Shown: positions 34,906 to 44,201, counted from the stretch's first letter. The stretch is DNA of 64,000 nt from Gymnodinialimonas sp. 57CJ19 (GCF_038396845.1 NZ_CP151587.1:656001-720000); one strand, 5' to 3'. Notes: generated from the sequence alone by a model not told the origin. Numbers and translations are program-made.

Positions 34906-36029
34906 AGAAGGGTCCGTTCAACCACCCACCATGCGCCGATCGCGGCGATTACCAAGGACGCCGGGATCACGATAGCGGTGCGATACCAGTCCTTCTTCAT
35001 GAACCAGCCGACCAAAGCGAAGGCGATGGCGATCACGGCCAATTGGCCCAGTTCGACGCCGATGTTGAAGCCGATCAGCGCCTCGATGAACCGACCCGAG
35101 GCGATGCCGAAATCACCCAGAACGCTGGCGAAGCCCAAGCCGTGCAGCAGACCGAAACCGAACACAAATATCGTGCGCCACTTGGTGTTGCCGATCCCAA
35201 GGATGTTTTCCACCGCGACATAGACGATGGAGGCGGCGATCAGCGGCTCCACCACGCTACCGGGGATGGAAACGACGCCGGTGGCCGCCAAGGCCAAGGT
35301 GATCGTATGGGCCACCGTAAAGGCCGTGACCTGCAACAGCAGGGGGCGCATCTGGGTGGCAAAGAAGAACAGGCCAAGTACGAACAGGATGTGATCGAGC
35401 CCCTTGGGAATGATATGATCAAAACCCGACACGACGTAGCGCACAAAGACCTCCATCGCGCCTTCGGTCAGGATTTCCGCGCGGGGCAGTTCTGGCGTCA
35501 ACTCACCACCATCAAGGAAGCCCTCGTAGGCATCATCGCCGCCGCCCACCTGGCGCGGAACGAATGTGCCGAACTGCGGCGACAGACCGACCTGCACGCC
35601 GGCGTCCCCTTCGGGCAAGGTCGCGCCCACGGTCAGCAGGGAATCGCGCGGTAGCTCTGGGTCGCCCACCTCGGGGATGTCCACGGCGATGATCTGCGAC
35701 TCCAGCCGTTCTCCGTCCACCTCGATGATGAAGCCAAGGGCGATACGGTCCCACGCCGCGCGAAGCTCGGCCTCAAGTTCTGCCGGGTCCATTGCCCGCA
35801 AGCGGTCGTAGGTTTCTGCTTCCGGCGCGGCGTCTGTGTCTTCCACCGCGCTGACGTCGATGCCAGCGATCAACGCCTCTAACGTCGCACGCAGGGCCAT
35901 GGTGACTTCCGTCTCGCCCACTTCGATATCTGCGATGGTTGGGCGTATCTCATGGGCCCAAGCTGGCAGAACCGTGAAGACAAGCGCCATTGACAGCGCG
36001 ATGCGCCGGACCATGGTTAAACCAATCAT
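34902..36029 (-). CDS. HupE/UreJ-family permease with periplasmic N-terminal domain
   Basis: The 375-residue protein has a signal-like start (MVRRIALSMALVFTVLPAWA), a periplasmic region with HEIRPT and acidic stretches to about residue 190, then six or more helices. FDHIIPKGLDHILFVLGLFF and TAFTVAHTITLALA are the HupE/UreJ signatures with conserved His and Asp, a family linked to nickel/cobalt uptake. Alternative starts are 36074 and 36014; 36029 has AGAGGG nine bases before it. It is divergent from the DUF4198 gene with only 17 bp between start codons and continues into the MFS gene. Confidence 0.82.
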   Translation of the reverse strand: MIGLTMVRRIALSMALVFTVLPAWAHEIRPTIADIEVGETEVTMALRATLEALIAGIDVSAVEDTDAAPEAETYDRLRAMDPAELEAELRAAWDRIALGFIIEVDGERLESQIIAVDIPEVGDPELPRDSLLTVGATLPEGDAGVQVGLSPQFGTFVPRQVGGGDDAYEGFLDGGELTPELPRAEILTEGAMEVFVRYVVSGFDHIIPKGLDHILFVLGLFFFATQMRPLLLQVTAFTVAHTITLALAATGVVSIPGSVVEPLIAASIVYVAVENILGIGNTKWRTIFVFGFGLLHGLGFASVLGDFGIASGRFIEALIGFNIGVELGQLAVIAIAFALVGWFMKKDWYRTAIVIPASLVIAAIGAWWVVERTLL

Positions 36030-36046
36030 ATTGAAGGACCCTCTTG
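36030..36046. promoter_or_regulatory. 17-bp divergent spacer with two opposed ribosome-binding sites
   Basis: Between the two start codons only ATTGAAGGACCCTCTTG fits. GAAGGA serves the plus-strand DUF4198 gene (8 nt before its ATG) and, on the other strand, AGAGGG serves hupE (9 nt before its ATG). No room remains for promoters, so each promoter must lie inside the opposite gene or transcripts must be leaderless. Confidence 0.7.
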
Positions 36047-36853
36047 ATGAAACCCGTATATCTGTTCGCGACAATTGCGGCTCTGGCCATCCCCGGCAAG
36101 GGCTTTGCTCACGAATTTTGGATCGACCCGCAAGATTTCACGGTCGAAATTGGGGAGGCACTTCTGGCGGATCTTCGGGTCGGGCAAGAGTTTTCAGGCG
36201 CCTCGATGAGCTTTCTGCCTCGCAATTTTGATCGTTTCGAGGTGATGAACGGCGGCCAGGCACTACAGGCGGAAGGCCGTTTCGGCGATATCCCTGCATT
36301 GCGGATGGGCGATCTGGCCGAAGGGCTTGCCGTCATCGTGCACCAGACAACAGCCAACCAACTTACGTGGTCCACGTGGGAACGGTTCCTGAACTTCGCC
36401 GTCCACAAAGATCTGGGCGATGTCACCGCGATGCACGCAGAGCGGGGCCTGAGCCAGGAAAACGTGACCGAAGATTACATCCGCTACGCCAAGTCCCTGG
36501 TCGCCATCGGCGATGGCGCCGGCGCAGATAGTCGCGTGGGGATGCGCACGGAACTGGTGGCGCTGGCCAATCCCTATACGGACGACATCTCTGGGGGGAT
36601 GCCGATGCAGCTTTGGTACGATGACGCATTACAGGCCGATTATCAGGTCGAACTGTTTGCAGAGAACGCCGAGGGCGAGGTGACAATCACCTATCACCGC
36701 ACAGATGCCGACGGCGTCGTGCTTCTGCCGATTGAACCGGGCATGAGCTACATGGCCGACGCGGTCTTTTTGGAAGCTGTCGAACCTGCCGAGGACGGGG
36801 ATGCCATCTGGGTCACCCACTGGGCCAATATGACGTTCTCCACCGCGCCATGA
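36047..36853 (+). CDS. DUF4198 periplasmic protein, metal-uptake associated
   Basis: The 268-residue protein has a signal peptide (MKPVYLFATIAALAIPGKGFA) followed by HEFWIDPQDF, the conserved start of DUF4198 proteins after cleavage; the new N-terminal His could bind metal. Beta-rich segments follow (GMPMQLWYDDALQADYQVEL, GEVTITYHRTDADGVV). The family is linked to nickel/cobalt transport components, and the divergent HupE neighbour supports that. A TTG at 36044 is a possible alternative start, but the ATG at 36047 has the right spacing. The exact role is not known. Confidence 0.78.
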   Translation: MKPVYLFATIAALAIPGKGFAHEFWIDPQDFTVEIGEALLADLRVGQEFSGASMSFLPRNFDRFEVMNGGQALQAEGRFGDIPALRMGDLAEGLAVIVHQTTANQLTWSTWERFLNFAVHKDLGDVTAMHAERGLSQENVTEDYIRYAKSLVAIGDGAGADSRVGMRTELVALANPYTDDISGGMPMQLWYDDALQADYQVELFAENAEGEVTITYHRTDADGVVLLPIEPGMSYMADAVFLEAVEPAEDGDAIWVTHWANMTFSTAP

Positions 36854-36952
36854 ACCACGGCGGCGCTGCAAACGGCCGATGAACTCCGGCCCTACGCCTT
36901 GCCCTGACCGGGGCGAGGCGCTAATCCGTCCTTTGAACGAAGGAGAGCGCCC

Positions 36953-37558
36953 ATGGACAAGTTCACCAAACTGACTGGCATCGCAGCACCTATGCCGCTG
37001 ATCAACGTCGATACCGACATGATTATTCCCAAGCAATTCCTGAAGACGATCAAGCGTTCGGGCCTTGGGGTGAACCTGTTCGACGAGATGCGCTTTGACG
37101 ACGACGGCAACGAAATCCCTGATTTCGTGCTGAACAAACCCGCCTACCGTGAAGCGCAAATCCTTGTGGCGGGCGATAACTTCGGGTGCGGCTCGTCCCG
37201 TGAACATGCCCCTTGGGCGTTGCTGGATTTCGGCATCCGCTGTGTGATCGCGCCATCCTTTGCCGATATTTTCTACAACAACTGCTTCAAGAACGGCATC
37301 CTGCCCATCGTTTTGCCGCAAGAGCAGGTTGATATGTTGATGGACGACGCCGATCGCGGCGCGAACGCTGTCATTTCTGTTGATCTGGAAAGCCAGACCA
37401 TCACCGGCCCCGATGGCGGCTCGATCAGCTTTGAAGTTGACGCATTCCGCAAGCATTGCTTGATGAATGGCCTCGATGACATCGGTTTGACGATGGAAAA
37501 AGCGCCCGCCATCAAGGCATTTGAAGCGGAGGCAGCGCAGGCCCGTCCCTGGGTCTAA
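36953..37558 (+). CDS. leuD: 3-isopropylmalate dehydratase small subunit
   Basis: The 201-residue protein is the swivel subunit that joins LeuC for isomerising 2- to 3-isopropylmalate in leucine synthesis. [20 protein letters not shown] (9-28), [20 protein letters not shown] (72-91) and FKNGILP are the expected active-site segments. GAAGGAG lies 8 nt before the ATG. It is separated from leuB by 3.9 kb of other genes and from leuC, which is on the other strand, by 8 kb. A terminator follows. Confidence 0.95.
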   Translation: MDKFTKLTGIAAPMPLINVDTDMIIPKQFLKTIKRSGLGVNLFDEMRFDDDGNEIPDFVLNKPAYREAQILVAGDNFGCGSSREHAPWALLDFGIRCVIAPSFADIFYNNCFKNGILPIVLPQEQVDMLMDDADRGANAVISVDLESQTITGPDGGSISFEVDAFRKHCLMNGLDDIGLTMEKAPAIKAFEAEAAQARPWV

Positions 37559-37611
37559 TCGCGCCCAATGCAGAGTCGCTGTGGTGCAAAACAGTGACAT
37601 CTCAGCCTCTT

Positions 37612-37646
37612 AAACGGCGTCCTTCACGCGAAAGGGCGCCGTTTTG
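37612..37646 (+). terminator. Terminator of leuD
   Basis: AAACGGCG (37612-37619) pairs with CGCCGTTT (37637-37644), extended by a bulged CC/GG pair inside, and is followed by TTTTGC. It ends the monocistronic leuD message. Confidence 0.75.
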
Positions 37647-37661
37647 CATTGCGGCATCCAG

Positions 37662-37732
37662 CCAAATTGGGCACAATTGTGTCAAAATAGTGCCCATGCT
37701 GGGTGTGGTGGAACCAATTCACATGAAATTGG
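37662..37732. promoter_or_regulatory. AT-rich palindrome cluster before a membrane-protein gene
   Basis: Three inverted repeats are packed here: CCAAATTGG (37662-37670), the perfect CACAATTGTG (37672-37681) and CCAATT-N7-AATTGG (37714-37732). They share an AATT core and lie 60-130 bases before the membrane-protein start, so they are candidate operators; the regulator is unknown. Confidence 0.4.
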
Positions 37733-37793
37733 ACCAATCGCGCCACGAAATGGGTCAGAAGGCAGAATAAGTGTGTTGGCATGAACCGACACC

Positions 37794-38669
37794 ATGTTTG
37801 AGGTAGATGCAGTGTTCACCAGATTGGTCGGCGCGCTTTTGCGGGCGATTATGATCATTATCGTCGTTTTGACGCCGTCCCTGTTGTTGCCGGGGACAAC
37901 CGCTGAAGGCGCTCAGATGGCGACTCTGGTAGCCTTGGCTTTTGCCACGATCATCCTGTTTGAATACGGCGCGAAATGCCCCAGCTTGATCGAGTTCCGC
38001 GACGCGCCGCCGATAAACCGTATCCGTGCGGTTGCGCTTTTTCTGATGCTTTTTGGGTTGAGCGTAATCAGCGGTAGCACCCATGACGGGTCTACTTTTT
38101 CCATGGTCGTGACGGCCCTTGGCTACGTGGTTGGGCAAGCGCTCGACTTTCCGTACAGCCCTCTGCGCATCATCGTTACCAACCTACCAGCCGATGTTGA
38201 TCCGACCATGGCTGCGCAAATCCAGGCGATGGCCGGTTTGGCCATTCTTCTGACGTTGATCTCGTTGTTCTTGTTCGCGACGCTCCTGCGGCTTGGAAAT
38301 TGGCCGAACCGAGGATCAAGCTTCAATGTTTGGATCAACCTGCCCACTTTCGACCCCACCGCGGGCGGAGATGTTGTTAAAAGGTTAAGCCGTGACGGCC
38401 GCGTTAACATTATCTTTGGAATTTTCGCGCCATTTGTAATTCCAGTGGTGGCCGTCATGGCGGCCAGTCAGTTGCAGGTGTCCATCCTCCGGTCGCCGCA
38501 AACAATGGTATGGGCGATTACGATATGGATGTTCCTTCCCCTCAGCCTGATTGTACGGGGCCAGGCGATGCTTCGCGTGGCACGGATGATCCGGTCTCGC
38601 CGGGCCCGTTTGATGGCCGGCGTCGATATCAATGCGTCGGGCTCTGTTCTGTCCTCGTCGGCTGCTTAA
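37794..38669 (+). CDS. Polytopic membrane protein of unknown function
   Basis: The 291-residue protein has about six hydrophobic helices (near 12-32, 42-60, 80-98, 142-165, 205-226, 236-252) and a short basic loop before the C-terminus (MIRSRRARLMAG). No recognised motif is present. Its last 160 nt overlap the start of the following EEP-family frame in a different register, so the pair is likely translationally linked. The upstream gap has a cluster of AT-centred palindromes. I do not recognise the family. Confidence 0.7.
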   Translation: MFEVDAVFTRLVGALLRAIMIIIVVLTPSLLLPGTTAEGAQMATLVALAFATIILFEYGAKCPSLIEFRDAPPINRIRAVALFLMLFGLSVISGSTHDGSTFSMVVTALGYVVGQALDFPYSPLRIIVTNLPADVDPTMAAQIQAMAGLAILLTLISLFLFATLLRLGNWPNRGSSFNVWINLPTFDPTAGGDVVKRLSRDGRVNIIFGIFAPFVIPVVAVMAASQLQVSILRSPQTMVWAITIWMFLPLSLIVRGQAMLRVARMIRSRRARLMAGVDINASGSVLSSSAA

Positions 38670-39607
38670 GCGCGGGTGCGACGCAGGCTGACCCGCTTCG
38701 ACTTGCGAGTTTTCATAGTGATCTTTCCGCCCGTGGCCCCGGCCTGATCCTGCGCGATATCTTGCGCCAAGACGATCAGATTGCGGCAACGATTGACGTT
38801 ATCGCGGCGATCAACCCCGATATCCTTGCCCTGCAAGACATTGACTACGACGGCAATCATCTTGCCCTTGCAGCACTGGCCGAGGCGCTTGGCTATCCGC
38901 ATTTTCTTACCCTCCGTCCCAATTCCGGGCTGTTGACGGGGCTTGATCTGGACGGGGACGGGCGCATTGATGGCCCTCGGGATGCCCATGGATATGGCAG
39001 GTTCAACGGCCAAGGCGGCATGGCGTTGCTGGCCCGCTATCCCTTGGGACAAGTGCAGGATTTCTCGGATATGTTGTGGGCCGATCTGCCCGGCAACAGC
39101 GCCGCCGGGGTTAATCTTGTCGCCGCCCTTCCCCTGCTTCGCCTACATTCCGTCGGCGCGTGGGAGGTAGAGGTGCTGGCCCCCAATGGCCCGCTCCATA
39201 TTCTTATGTCTCACGCAACAACCCCCGTGTTCGACGGTCCAGAGGATCGCAACGGCCTGCGCAACGCCGATGAAACGCGGTTCTGGCACCAGTATCTGGA
39301 CACCTCCGCCCCCCGGCATTTCGCCTATATGGGCACCCTCAACGTCGATCCATCGGGCGGCGAGGGGCTGCGCGCGCCCGTGCAGGATCTGTTGGCGCAT
39401 CCCACCTTGCAAGACCCGCTACCCAACCTGCCAACCGCCGATTGGGACGAGCCGTCACCCGGCGATCTGCGGGTTGATTATCTGCTGCCATCCCGCACCC
39501 TGAGTGTCATCGACGCGGGCGTGTTTTGGCCCACAGACGGGCCACTGGTCGAGGCTGTGCAAGAAGCCTCGGACCACCGGATCGTCTGGGTCGATGTGGA
39601 TTACTGA
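38510..39607 (+). CDS. Endonuclease/exonuclease/phosphatase (EEP) family protein, probably exported
   Basis: The 365-residue frame has EEP-fold landmarks: LRLASFHSDL, INPDILALQDIDYDGN (catalytic Glu replaced by Asp in the usual LQE position), FAYMGTLNVDP and EASDHRIVWVDV at the end with the terminal His. Residues 38-60 (RRRYQCVGLCSVLVGC, then LSAGATQA) look like a signal peptide, yet no ATG, GTG or TTG lies just ahead in frame, so the start is uncertain: 38510 or 38525 both give a long N-region overlapping the previous gene. Substrate is unknown. It overlaps the convergent epimerase by 7 nt. Confidence 0.75.
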   Translation: MGDYDMDVPSPQPDCTGPGDASRGTDDPVSPGPFDGRRRYQCVGLCSVLVGCLSAGATQADPLRLASFHSDLSARGPGLILRDILRQDDQIAATIDVIAAINPDILALQDIDYDGNHLALAALAEALGYPHFLTLRPNSGLLTGLDLDGDGRIDGPRDAHGYGRFNGQGGMALLARYPLGQVQDFSDMLWADLPGNSAAGVNLVAALPLLRLHSVGAWEVEVLAPNGPLHILMSHATTPVFDGPEDRNGLRNADETRFWHQYLDTSAPRHFAYMGTLNVDPSGGEGLRAPVQDLLAHPTLQDPLPNLPTADWDEPSPGDLRVDYLLPSRTLSVIDAGVFWPTDGPLVEAVQEASDHRIVWVDVDY

Positions 39608-40467
39608 AGCAACGGCTTGGTTGCCTGACGCAAGGCATCATCCAAGGGGGTCGGCGTGAAACCGGGGGCCGCTCGGGCCAAGGCGGTGCCATCCAAACGA
39701 TGGGCTCGGTTCCAGAGATAGCGCATCTCTCGCAGGTGCTTGGCCTCTTTCCAGAACGGTTGTGCGATGTAGAACGGCAGCCAGCTCATCTGTTTCGGCG
39801 ACACAGGCTGCCCGGTGGCGCGGGTTATGGCCTCGGCCATCTCTGCCCCTGTCAGCGTGAAGCCGTCAAACAGGATGTCCGAGAACACCGGCAAGCTGTC
39901 CAGCCTTTCGGCGATCTGGGCACCAGCCTCGGCCACGTCGGGCAGATAGGCCCATACGTGGGTACGGTCCAAGGGACCGGGATAGCTGAACTTCCCCTTC
40001 GCGATCTTCGCCGCAATAATCAGGTCGAACCAATTGCCCGAGGCTTCGGTATCAAGGTAGTCGCCTGCCCGCAGGATGATCGTCTTAACGCCCGCGTCGC
40101 GGTAGGCTTGCTCCATCTTGCGGCGGATTTTTCCCAGGTGGTGCGTGGATTGGTGGGGCGTGTCCGGGGTCAGGGTTTCTGGCAGGTCCTCTCCGTAAAC
40201 GTAGATGTTTCCGGGGATCAGAACCGCCGCGCCGGTGGCTGTGGCCGCATCTATGATCTGACGCGTTTGCCGGGGGATTTCTTCGGCCCATTGCGCATAG
40301 GGCATGTTCCAACCGTTCACGATAAGATCAGCCCCACGGGCGGCCTTTGGCAGGGTATCCATAGCTCGGTCAAAACGGCGCAGTGTCCAGCCATGACGGG
40401 AAAGCGCAGTGGCCATGTGGCGGCCAAACCGGCCGTTTGATCCAAGAATAAGAGCGGTGCGGGGCAT
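39601..40467 (-). CDS. NAD(P)-dependent epimerase/dehydratase-like protein
   Basis: The 288-residue short-chain-type protein starts MPRTALILGSNGRFGRHMA, a Rossmann loop (GSNGRFG), followed by AVLIPGNIYVYGE (a Tyr region comparable to the SDR active site) and RAGDYLD. AAGGAG nine bases before the ATG at 40467 fixes the start; the much longer frame to 41037 crosses the divergent LysR gene and is rejected. Divergent orientation and a palindrome in the 90-bp gap suggest control by the LysR regulator. Substrate unknown. Confidence 0.8.
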   Translation of the reverse strand: MPRTALILGSNGRFGRHMATALSRHGWTLRRFDRAMDTLPKAARGADLIVNGWNMPYAQWAEEIPRQTRQIIDAATATGAAVLIPGNIYVYGEDLPETLTPDTPHQSTHHLGKIRRKMEQAYRDAGVKTIILRAGDYLDTEASGNWFDLIIAAKIAKGKFSYPGPLDRTHVWAYLPDVAEAGAQIAERLDSLPVFSDILFDGFTLTGAEMAEAITRATGQPVSPKQMSWLPFYIAQPFWKEAKHLREMRYLWNRAHRLDGTALARAAPGFTPTPLDDALRQATKPLLQ

Positions 40468-40538
40468 GTGGATTCTCCTTGTTTGCTGACCCCTTTCTTG
40501 TCCATGCACATTCGTATTTATATTGCGAAAATATGGGC

Positions 40539-40553
40539 TTATGATATACATAA
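40539..40553. promoter_or_regulatory. Candidate LysR-type operator
   Basis: TTATG-ATATA-CATAA is an exact inverted repeat fitting the T-N11-A rule for LysR regulators. It lies 5 nt before the LysR start and about 72 nt before the divergent epimerase start, in an AT-rich island that also has ATATT-gcga-AAATAT just upstream. Confidence 0.5.
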
Positions 40554-40557
40554 ACGC

Positions 40558-41445
40558 ATGGATACGTCTTTGGATTGGAGCCTTCTGCGGGCCGTTCTTG
40601 CCGTGGCAGAGGCCGGGTCTCTTTCGGGCGCGGCGGATCAGCTGAAGCTGACACAGCCCACCTTGGGGCGTCAGATCAAAGCAGCCGAGCAGACCTTGGG
40701 GCAGCCCTTGTTCACCCGCCACGCCCGTGGCCTGACGCCAACGCCGTTTTGCGAAACACTCCTGCCATCCGCCCGGCAAATGGACGCGGCGGCGAAGGCC
40801 GTCAGCGTGTTGGCGGCGGGGCAATCGCCCGACACAAGTGGCCGCGTGCGAATTACCGCCTCGGTTTTTGTGACCGCCCATATCCTGCCCGATATCCTTG
40901 CCCAAATACGCGAGGATCATCCCAACGTTGCCCTGGATGTCGTGGCCACGGACACCTCTGAAAACCTGTTGTTCCACGAAGCCGATATTGCCCTGCGCAT
41001 GTATCGCCCGACGCAGTTGGACATGGTGGCCAAGCATCTGGGTGATCTGCCCCTTGGGCTCTACGCTTCAGAGCGCTACATCGCCCGCCACGGTTTGCCG
41101 AAAGCCCCCGCTGATCTGCGCCATCATCAGATGGTTGGCTACGACCGCAGCGATCTGATCCTGCGCGGAATGCGCCAGATGGGGATGGATGTGACGCGCG
41201 ATTTCTTCACCACCTGCACCGATGACCAGGTAGCCTATTGGAACTTTGTCGCGGCCGGCTGTGGCATTGGCGCGGGGCAGAAGTTGGTGGCGGAACGCAC
41301 CGCCGGCATTCGCGCGGTCTTGCCTGAACTGCGCCTACCCTCGCTTCCCGTCTGGCTCACGGCGCACCCCAATTTGCGCCATCAGCCCCGTGTCGCGGCT
41401 GTTTGGACGGCCTTGGACAGTGCAATCTCTCCGCTGCTTTCTTGA
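40558..41445 (+). CDS. LysR-family transcriptional regulator
   Basis: The 295-residue protein has an N-terminal winged helix-turn-helix (about 5-62, VAEAGSLSGAADQLKLTQPT then LGRQIKAAE) and a periplasmic-binding-like effector domain (about 90-290). It probably controls the divergent epimerase-like gene, with the TTATG-N5-CATAA repeat as its site. ATG 40558 is chosen because the extension to 40468 crosses the operator. The effector is unknown. Confidence 0.87.
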   Translation: MDTSLDWSLLRAVLAVAEAGSLSGAADQLKLTQPTLGRQIKAAEQTLGQPLFTRHARGLTPTPFCETLLPSARQMDAAAKAVSVLAAGQSPDTSGRVRITASVFVTAHILPDILAQIREDHPNVALDVVATDTSENLLFHEADIALRMYRPTQLDMVAKHLGDLPLGLYASERYIARHGLPKAPADLRHHQMVGYDRSDLILRGMRQMGMDVTRDFFTTCTDDQVAYWNFVAAGCGIGAGQKLVAERTAGIRAVLPELRLPSLPVWLTAHPNLRHQPRVAAVWTALDSAISPLLS

Positions 41446-41502
41446 CGACCCCGCAGGCGCGCGATACCGCAAAGGCAACAGTTTCAGACGAGGAATAGAC
41501 CC

Positions 41503-42603
41503 ATGACCGACCGCTCTTTACTTATCCTTCCCGGCGACGGGATCGGCCCCGAGGTTATGGCCGAGGTGCGTAAGGTCATTGATTGGTTCGGCTCTGCCCG
41601 TGGTATTGCCTTCGATGTGTCCGAAGATCTGGTCGGCGGTGCCGCCTATGACGCCCACGGTGTGCCGCTGGCGGATGAGACGATGGCAAAGGCGCAGGAA
41701 GTCGATGCGGTTCTGCTCGGTGCCGTGGGTGGCCCGGCCTATGACGACCTCGACTTCAGCGTGAAGCCCGAGCGTGGCCTTCTGCGTCTGCGCAAGGAAA
41801 TGGACCTTTATGCCAACCTGCGCCCGGCCCAGTGCTTCGACGCTTTGGCCGATTTCTCGTCCCTGAAGCGCGAAATCGTTTCGGGCCTCGACATCATGAT
41901 CCTGCGCGAGCTGACCTCGGGCGTTTATTTCGGCGAGCCTCGCGGCATTCATACCGAGGGCAATGAGCGTGTTGGCATCAACACCCAACGCTACACGGAA
42001 ACCGAGATCGCCCGCGCCGCGCGGTCCGCGTTTGAACTCGCCCGCCGCCGCAACAACAAGGTCTGCTCCATGGAGAAGGCCAACGTGATGGAAAGCGGTA
42101 TCCTGTGGCGCGATGTGGTGAACGAAATCCACGCCGCTGAATACCCCGATGTGGAACTGTCGCATATGTATGCCGACAACGGCGCGATGCAGCTGGTGCG
42201 CGCGCCCAAGCAGTTTGACGTGATCCTGACCGACAACCTGTTCGGCGATATCCTGTCCGACTGCGCCGCGATGCTGACCGGATCGCTCGGCATGCTGCCG
42301 TCTGCGTCCCTCGGCGCGCCGATGGAGAACGGCCGCCCCAAGGCAATGTATGAGCCCGTCCACGGATCGGCCCCTGACATCACCGGCCAAGGCAAAGCGA
42401 ACCCCATCGCCTGTATCCTCAGCTTCGCCATGGCGCTGCGCTATAGCTTTGATCTGGGGGATGAGGCGACATTGCTGGAAAACGCCGTAGAGGGCGTTCT
42501 GGCCGACGGTGCCCGCACCGCTGACCTGATGGGCCCCGATGGGGGCACCGCGATCAGCACCTCTGAAATGGGTGACGCTATTGTGGCGAAGCTGGCGAGC
42601 TAA
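41503..42603 (+). CDS. leuB: 3-isopropylmalate dehydrogenase
   Basis: The 366-residue enzyme oxidatively decarboxylates 3-isopropylmalate in leucine synthesis. [12 protein letters not shown] (6-17), [14 protein letters not shown], the catalytic Tyr/Lys region and [20 protein letters not shown] with the NAD-binding motif are all present. GAGGAAT is 12 nt before the ATG. It is monocistronic here, following the LysR gene by 57 bp. Confidence 0.96.
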   Translation: MTDRSLLILPGDGIGPEVMAEVRKVIDWFGSARGIAFDVSEDLVGGAAYDAHGVPLADETMAKAQEVDAVLLGAVGGPAYDDLDFSVKPERGLLRLRKEMDLYANLRPAQCFDALADFSSLKREIVSGLDIMILRELTSGVYFGEPRGIHTEGNERVGINTQRYTETEIARAARSAFELARRRNNKVCSMEKANVMESGILWRDVVNEIHAAEYPDVELSHMYADNGAMQLVRAPKQFDVILTDNLFGDILSDCAAMLTGSLGMLPSASLGAPMENGRPKAMYEPVHGSAPDITGQGKANPIACILSFAMALRYSFDLGDEATLLENAVEGVLADGARTADLMGPDGGTAISTSEMGDAIVAKLAS

Positions 42604-42668
42604 GGGCCCCTCGCCAGACGACCAAAGACATGGCAGTCTCAACGGTATTACACACCAAGGAGATTGCC

Positions 42669-43028
42669 ATGTTCCGCCTCGCCACTGCCCTTTGCCTTCT
42701 GACCACCGCCGTCCATGCCGATGGCTATGCGGTTGGCGATACCTTCGAAGACCCCTTGCAAATCGCCCACGAAGCCTTGGCCGGTTTCCCTTATGAGGGA
42801 GAGGAACGGCCGCCTGCGTTCTCTGTGGACGTCAGTTCCCATTACTCCGGGCAAATAACGATTCTGGTGTCCGAGACGGGCTTTGCCGACGATTCGGTGA
42901 ATGGCCAGCGGACGCAGTATGTCCTGAACCCGCAGGACGGCGCCTGGACGCTCAGCTACATGCAGCAGCACTACCTCTGCTGGCGCGGCGTGAATACCGT
43001 TACATGGCAGACGGATCTGTGCTCGTAA
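42669..43028 (+). CDS. Small secreted protein of unknown function
   Basis: The 119-residue protein has a signal peptide (MFRLATALCLLTTAVHA, cleavage near 17-19) and a beta-rich mature part with two Cys residues near the C-terminus (YLCWRGVNTV and TDLCS) that could form a disulfide. AAGGAGA eight bases before the ATG at 42669 decides this start over 42630. No family is recognised. It follows leuB closely (65 bp) but has its own ribosome site. Confidence 0.7.
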   Translation: MFRLATALCLLTTAVHADGYAVGDTFEDPLQIAHEALAGFPYEGEERPPAFSVDVSSHYSGQITILVSETGFADDSVNGQRTQYVLNPQDGAWTLSYMQQHYLCWRGVNTVTWQTDLCS

Positions 43029-43136
43029 CCCGCGACCGGACAACCCACGCATGACAGCCATGCGCTGCGGTGGCTTGAACACTGCCGCAACGCTGGTATC
43101 GCTACCAGACCTTCACCTTCTATTCGGATCGTTCAA

Positions 43137-44114
43137 GTGACACCTTCCTCCAACCTCCGCGGTGCCCTCCTTGGGTTGCTGGCCTTTGGGATCTTCTCGA
43201 CCCACGATGTTATCGTGAAGTACCTCGGCGGAAGCTATTCTCCGATCCAAATCGTGTTCTTCTCGGTCCTGTTCGGCTTTCCCATCGCCACCTTCGTTCT
43301 GCTGCGCGACCAGACCGAGGCGAATTTGCGGCCTAATCATCCGTGGTGGGTCGCCCTGCGCACGGCGGCCTCTGTCGTGGTGGGGATCAGCGCGTTTTAC
43401 GCGTTTACCGTGCTGCCTTTGGCGCAGGTCTACGCGATCATCTTTGCCTCTCCGTTGCTGATTACGCTTCTGGCGATCCCGATGCTGGGCGAGAAGGTCG
43501 GCCTGCGCCGTGGCATCGCTGTGGCCGTGGGGTTGGTGGGCGTTCTCGTGGTGCTGCAACCGGGCCAGACAGAGTTTTCGCTTGGGCATATCGGGGCCCT
43601 GTTGGCAGCGGTCGGCGGCGCGGTTGCCTCGTTGATTGTGCGTAAGATCGGCCGAGAGGAACGCTCGGTCGTCATGCTACTTTACCCGATGGTCGCCAAT
43701 TTTGTGCTGATGGGAGCGGCGCTGCCGTTCTTCTATGTGCCGATGCCCGGCCAAGACCTTGCCGCGGTCGCGGTGATAGCCGCCTTTGCCCTTACGGCCA
43801 GTGCTTGCCTGATCTTCGCCTACCGCGCTGCCCCGGCGGTCATGGTGGCGCCCATGCAATACAGCCAGATCCTCTGGGCGACGGTCTACGGCTTCCTTCT
43901 GTTTGATGAAACGCTGGACACGCCGACACTGATCGGTTCAGCCATTATTATCGGGTCTGGGATATATATCGTGCTACGCGAGGAACGTGGTGGGACGTCT
44001 GCCACAACGCCGGTCCTGCGGACACGAACCCGGGTGGGAACTCCGAGCGCCCTGCGTATTGCACCCTTCCTATCGTCCGAGAAGCGGGGGCCTTGGCCTC
44101 GTCGGGACAAGTAG
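43137..44114 (+). CDS. DMT-superfamily (EamA) transporter
   Basis: The 325-residue protein has ten hydrophobic helices in two EamA repeats (about 5-135 and 150-280): GALLGLLAFGIFSTHDVIVK at the start and SQILWATVYGFLLFDETLD in the second half are typical. The start is GTG at 43137 with a weak GGAT ribosome site. The C-terminal 40 residues are basic and polar, longer than usual. Substrate is unknown; DMT carriers export amino acids or metabolites. A 6-bp hairpin (43093-43108) lies just upstream. Confidence 0.82.
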   Translation: MTPSSNLRGALLGLLAFGIFSTHDVIVKYLGGSYSPIQIVFFSVLFGFPIATFVLLRDQTEANLRPNHPWWVALRTAASVVVGISAFYAFTVLPLAQVYAIIFASPLLITLLAIPMLGEKVGLRRGIAVAVGLVGVLVVLQPGQTEFSLGHIGALLAAVGGAVASLIVRKIGREERSVVMLLYPMVANFVLMGAALPFFYVPMPGQDLAAVAVIAAFALTASACLIFAYRAAPAVMVAPMQYSQILWATVYGFLLFDETLDTPTLIGSAIIIGSGIYIVLREERGGTSATTPVLRTRTRVGTPSALRIAPFLSSEKRGPWPRRDK

Positions 44115-44201
44115 CCCCTCCTCGCTTCGCTCCTCGCAGCTTTACCTATTGTGCTGTGTTGCTTGCAATTCCGGTCAATCCTGACGAATACACGAAGCAC
44201 C

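Noticed and set aside
39601..41037. 478-codon version of the epimerase-like gene
   Set aside because: The extra N-terminal part is antisense to the LysR gene and contains its operator; the strong ribosome site at 40467 marks the real start.
41518..42642. 374-codon antisense frame over leuB
   Set aside because: Composition is that of a shadow frame, while leuB matches its family fully.
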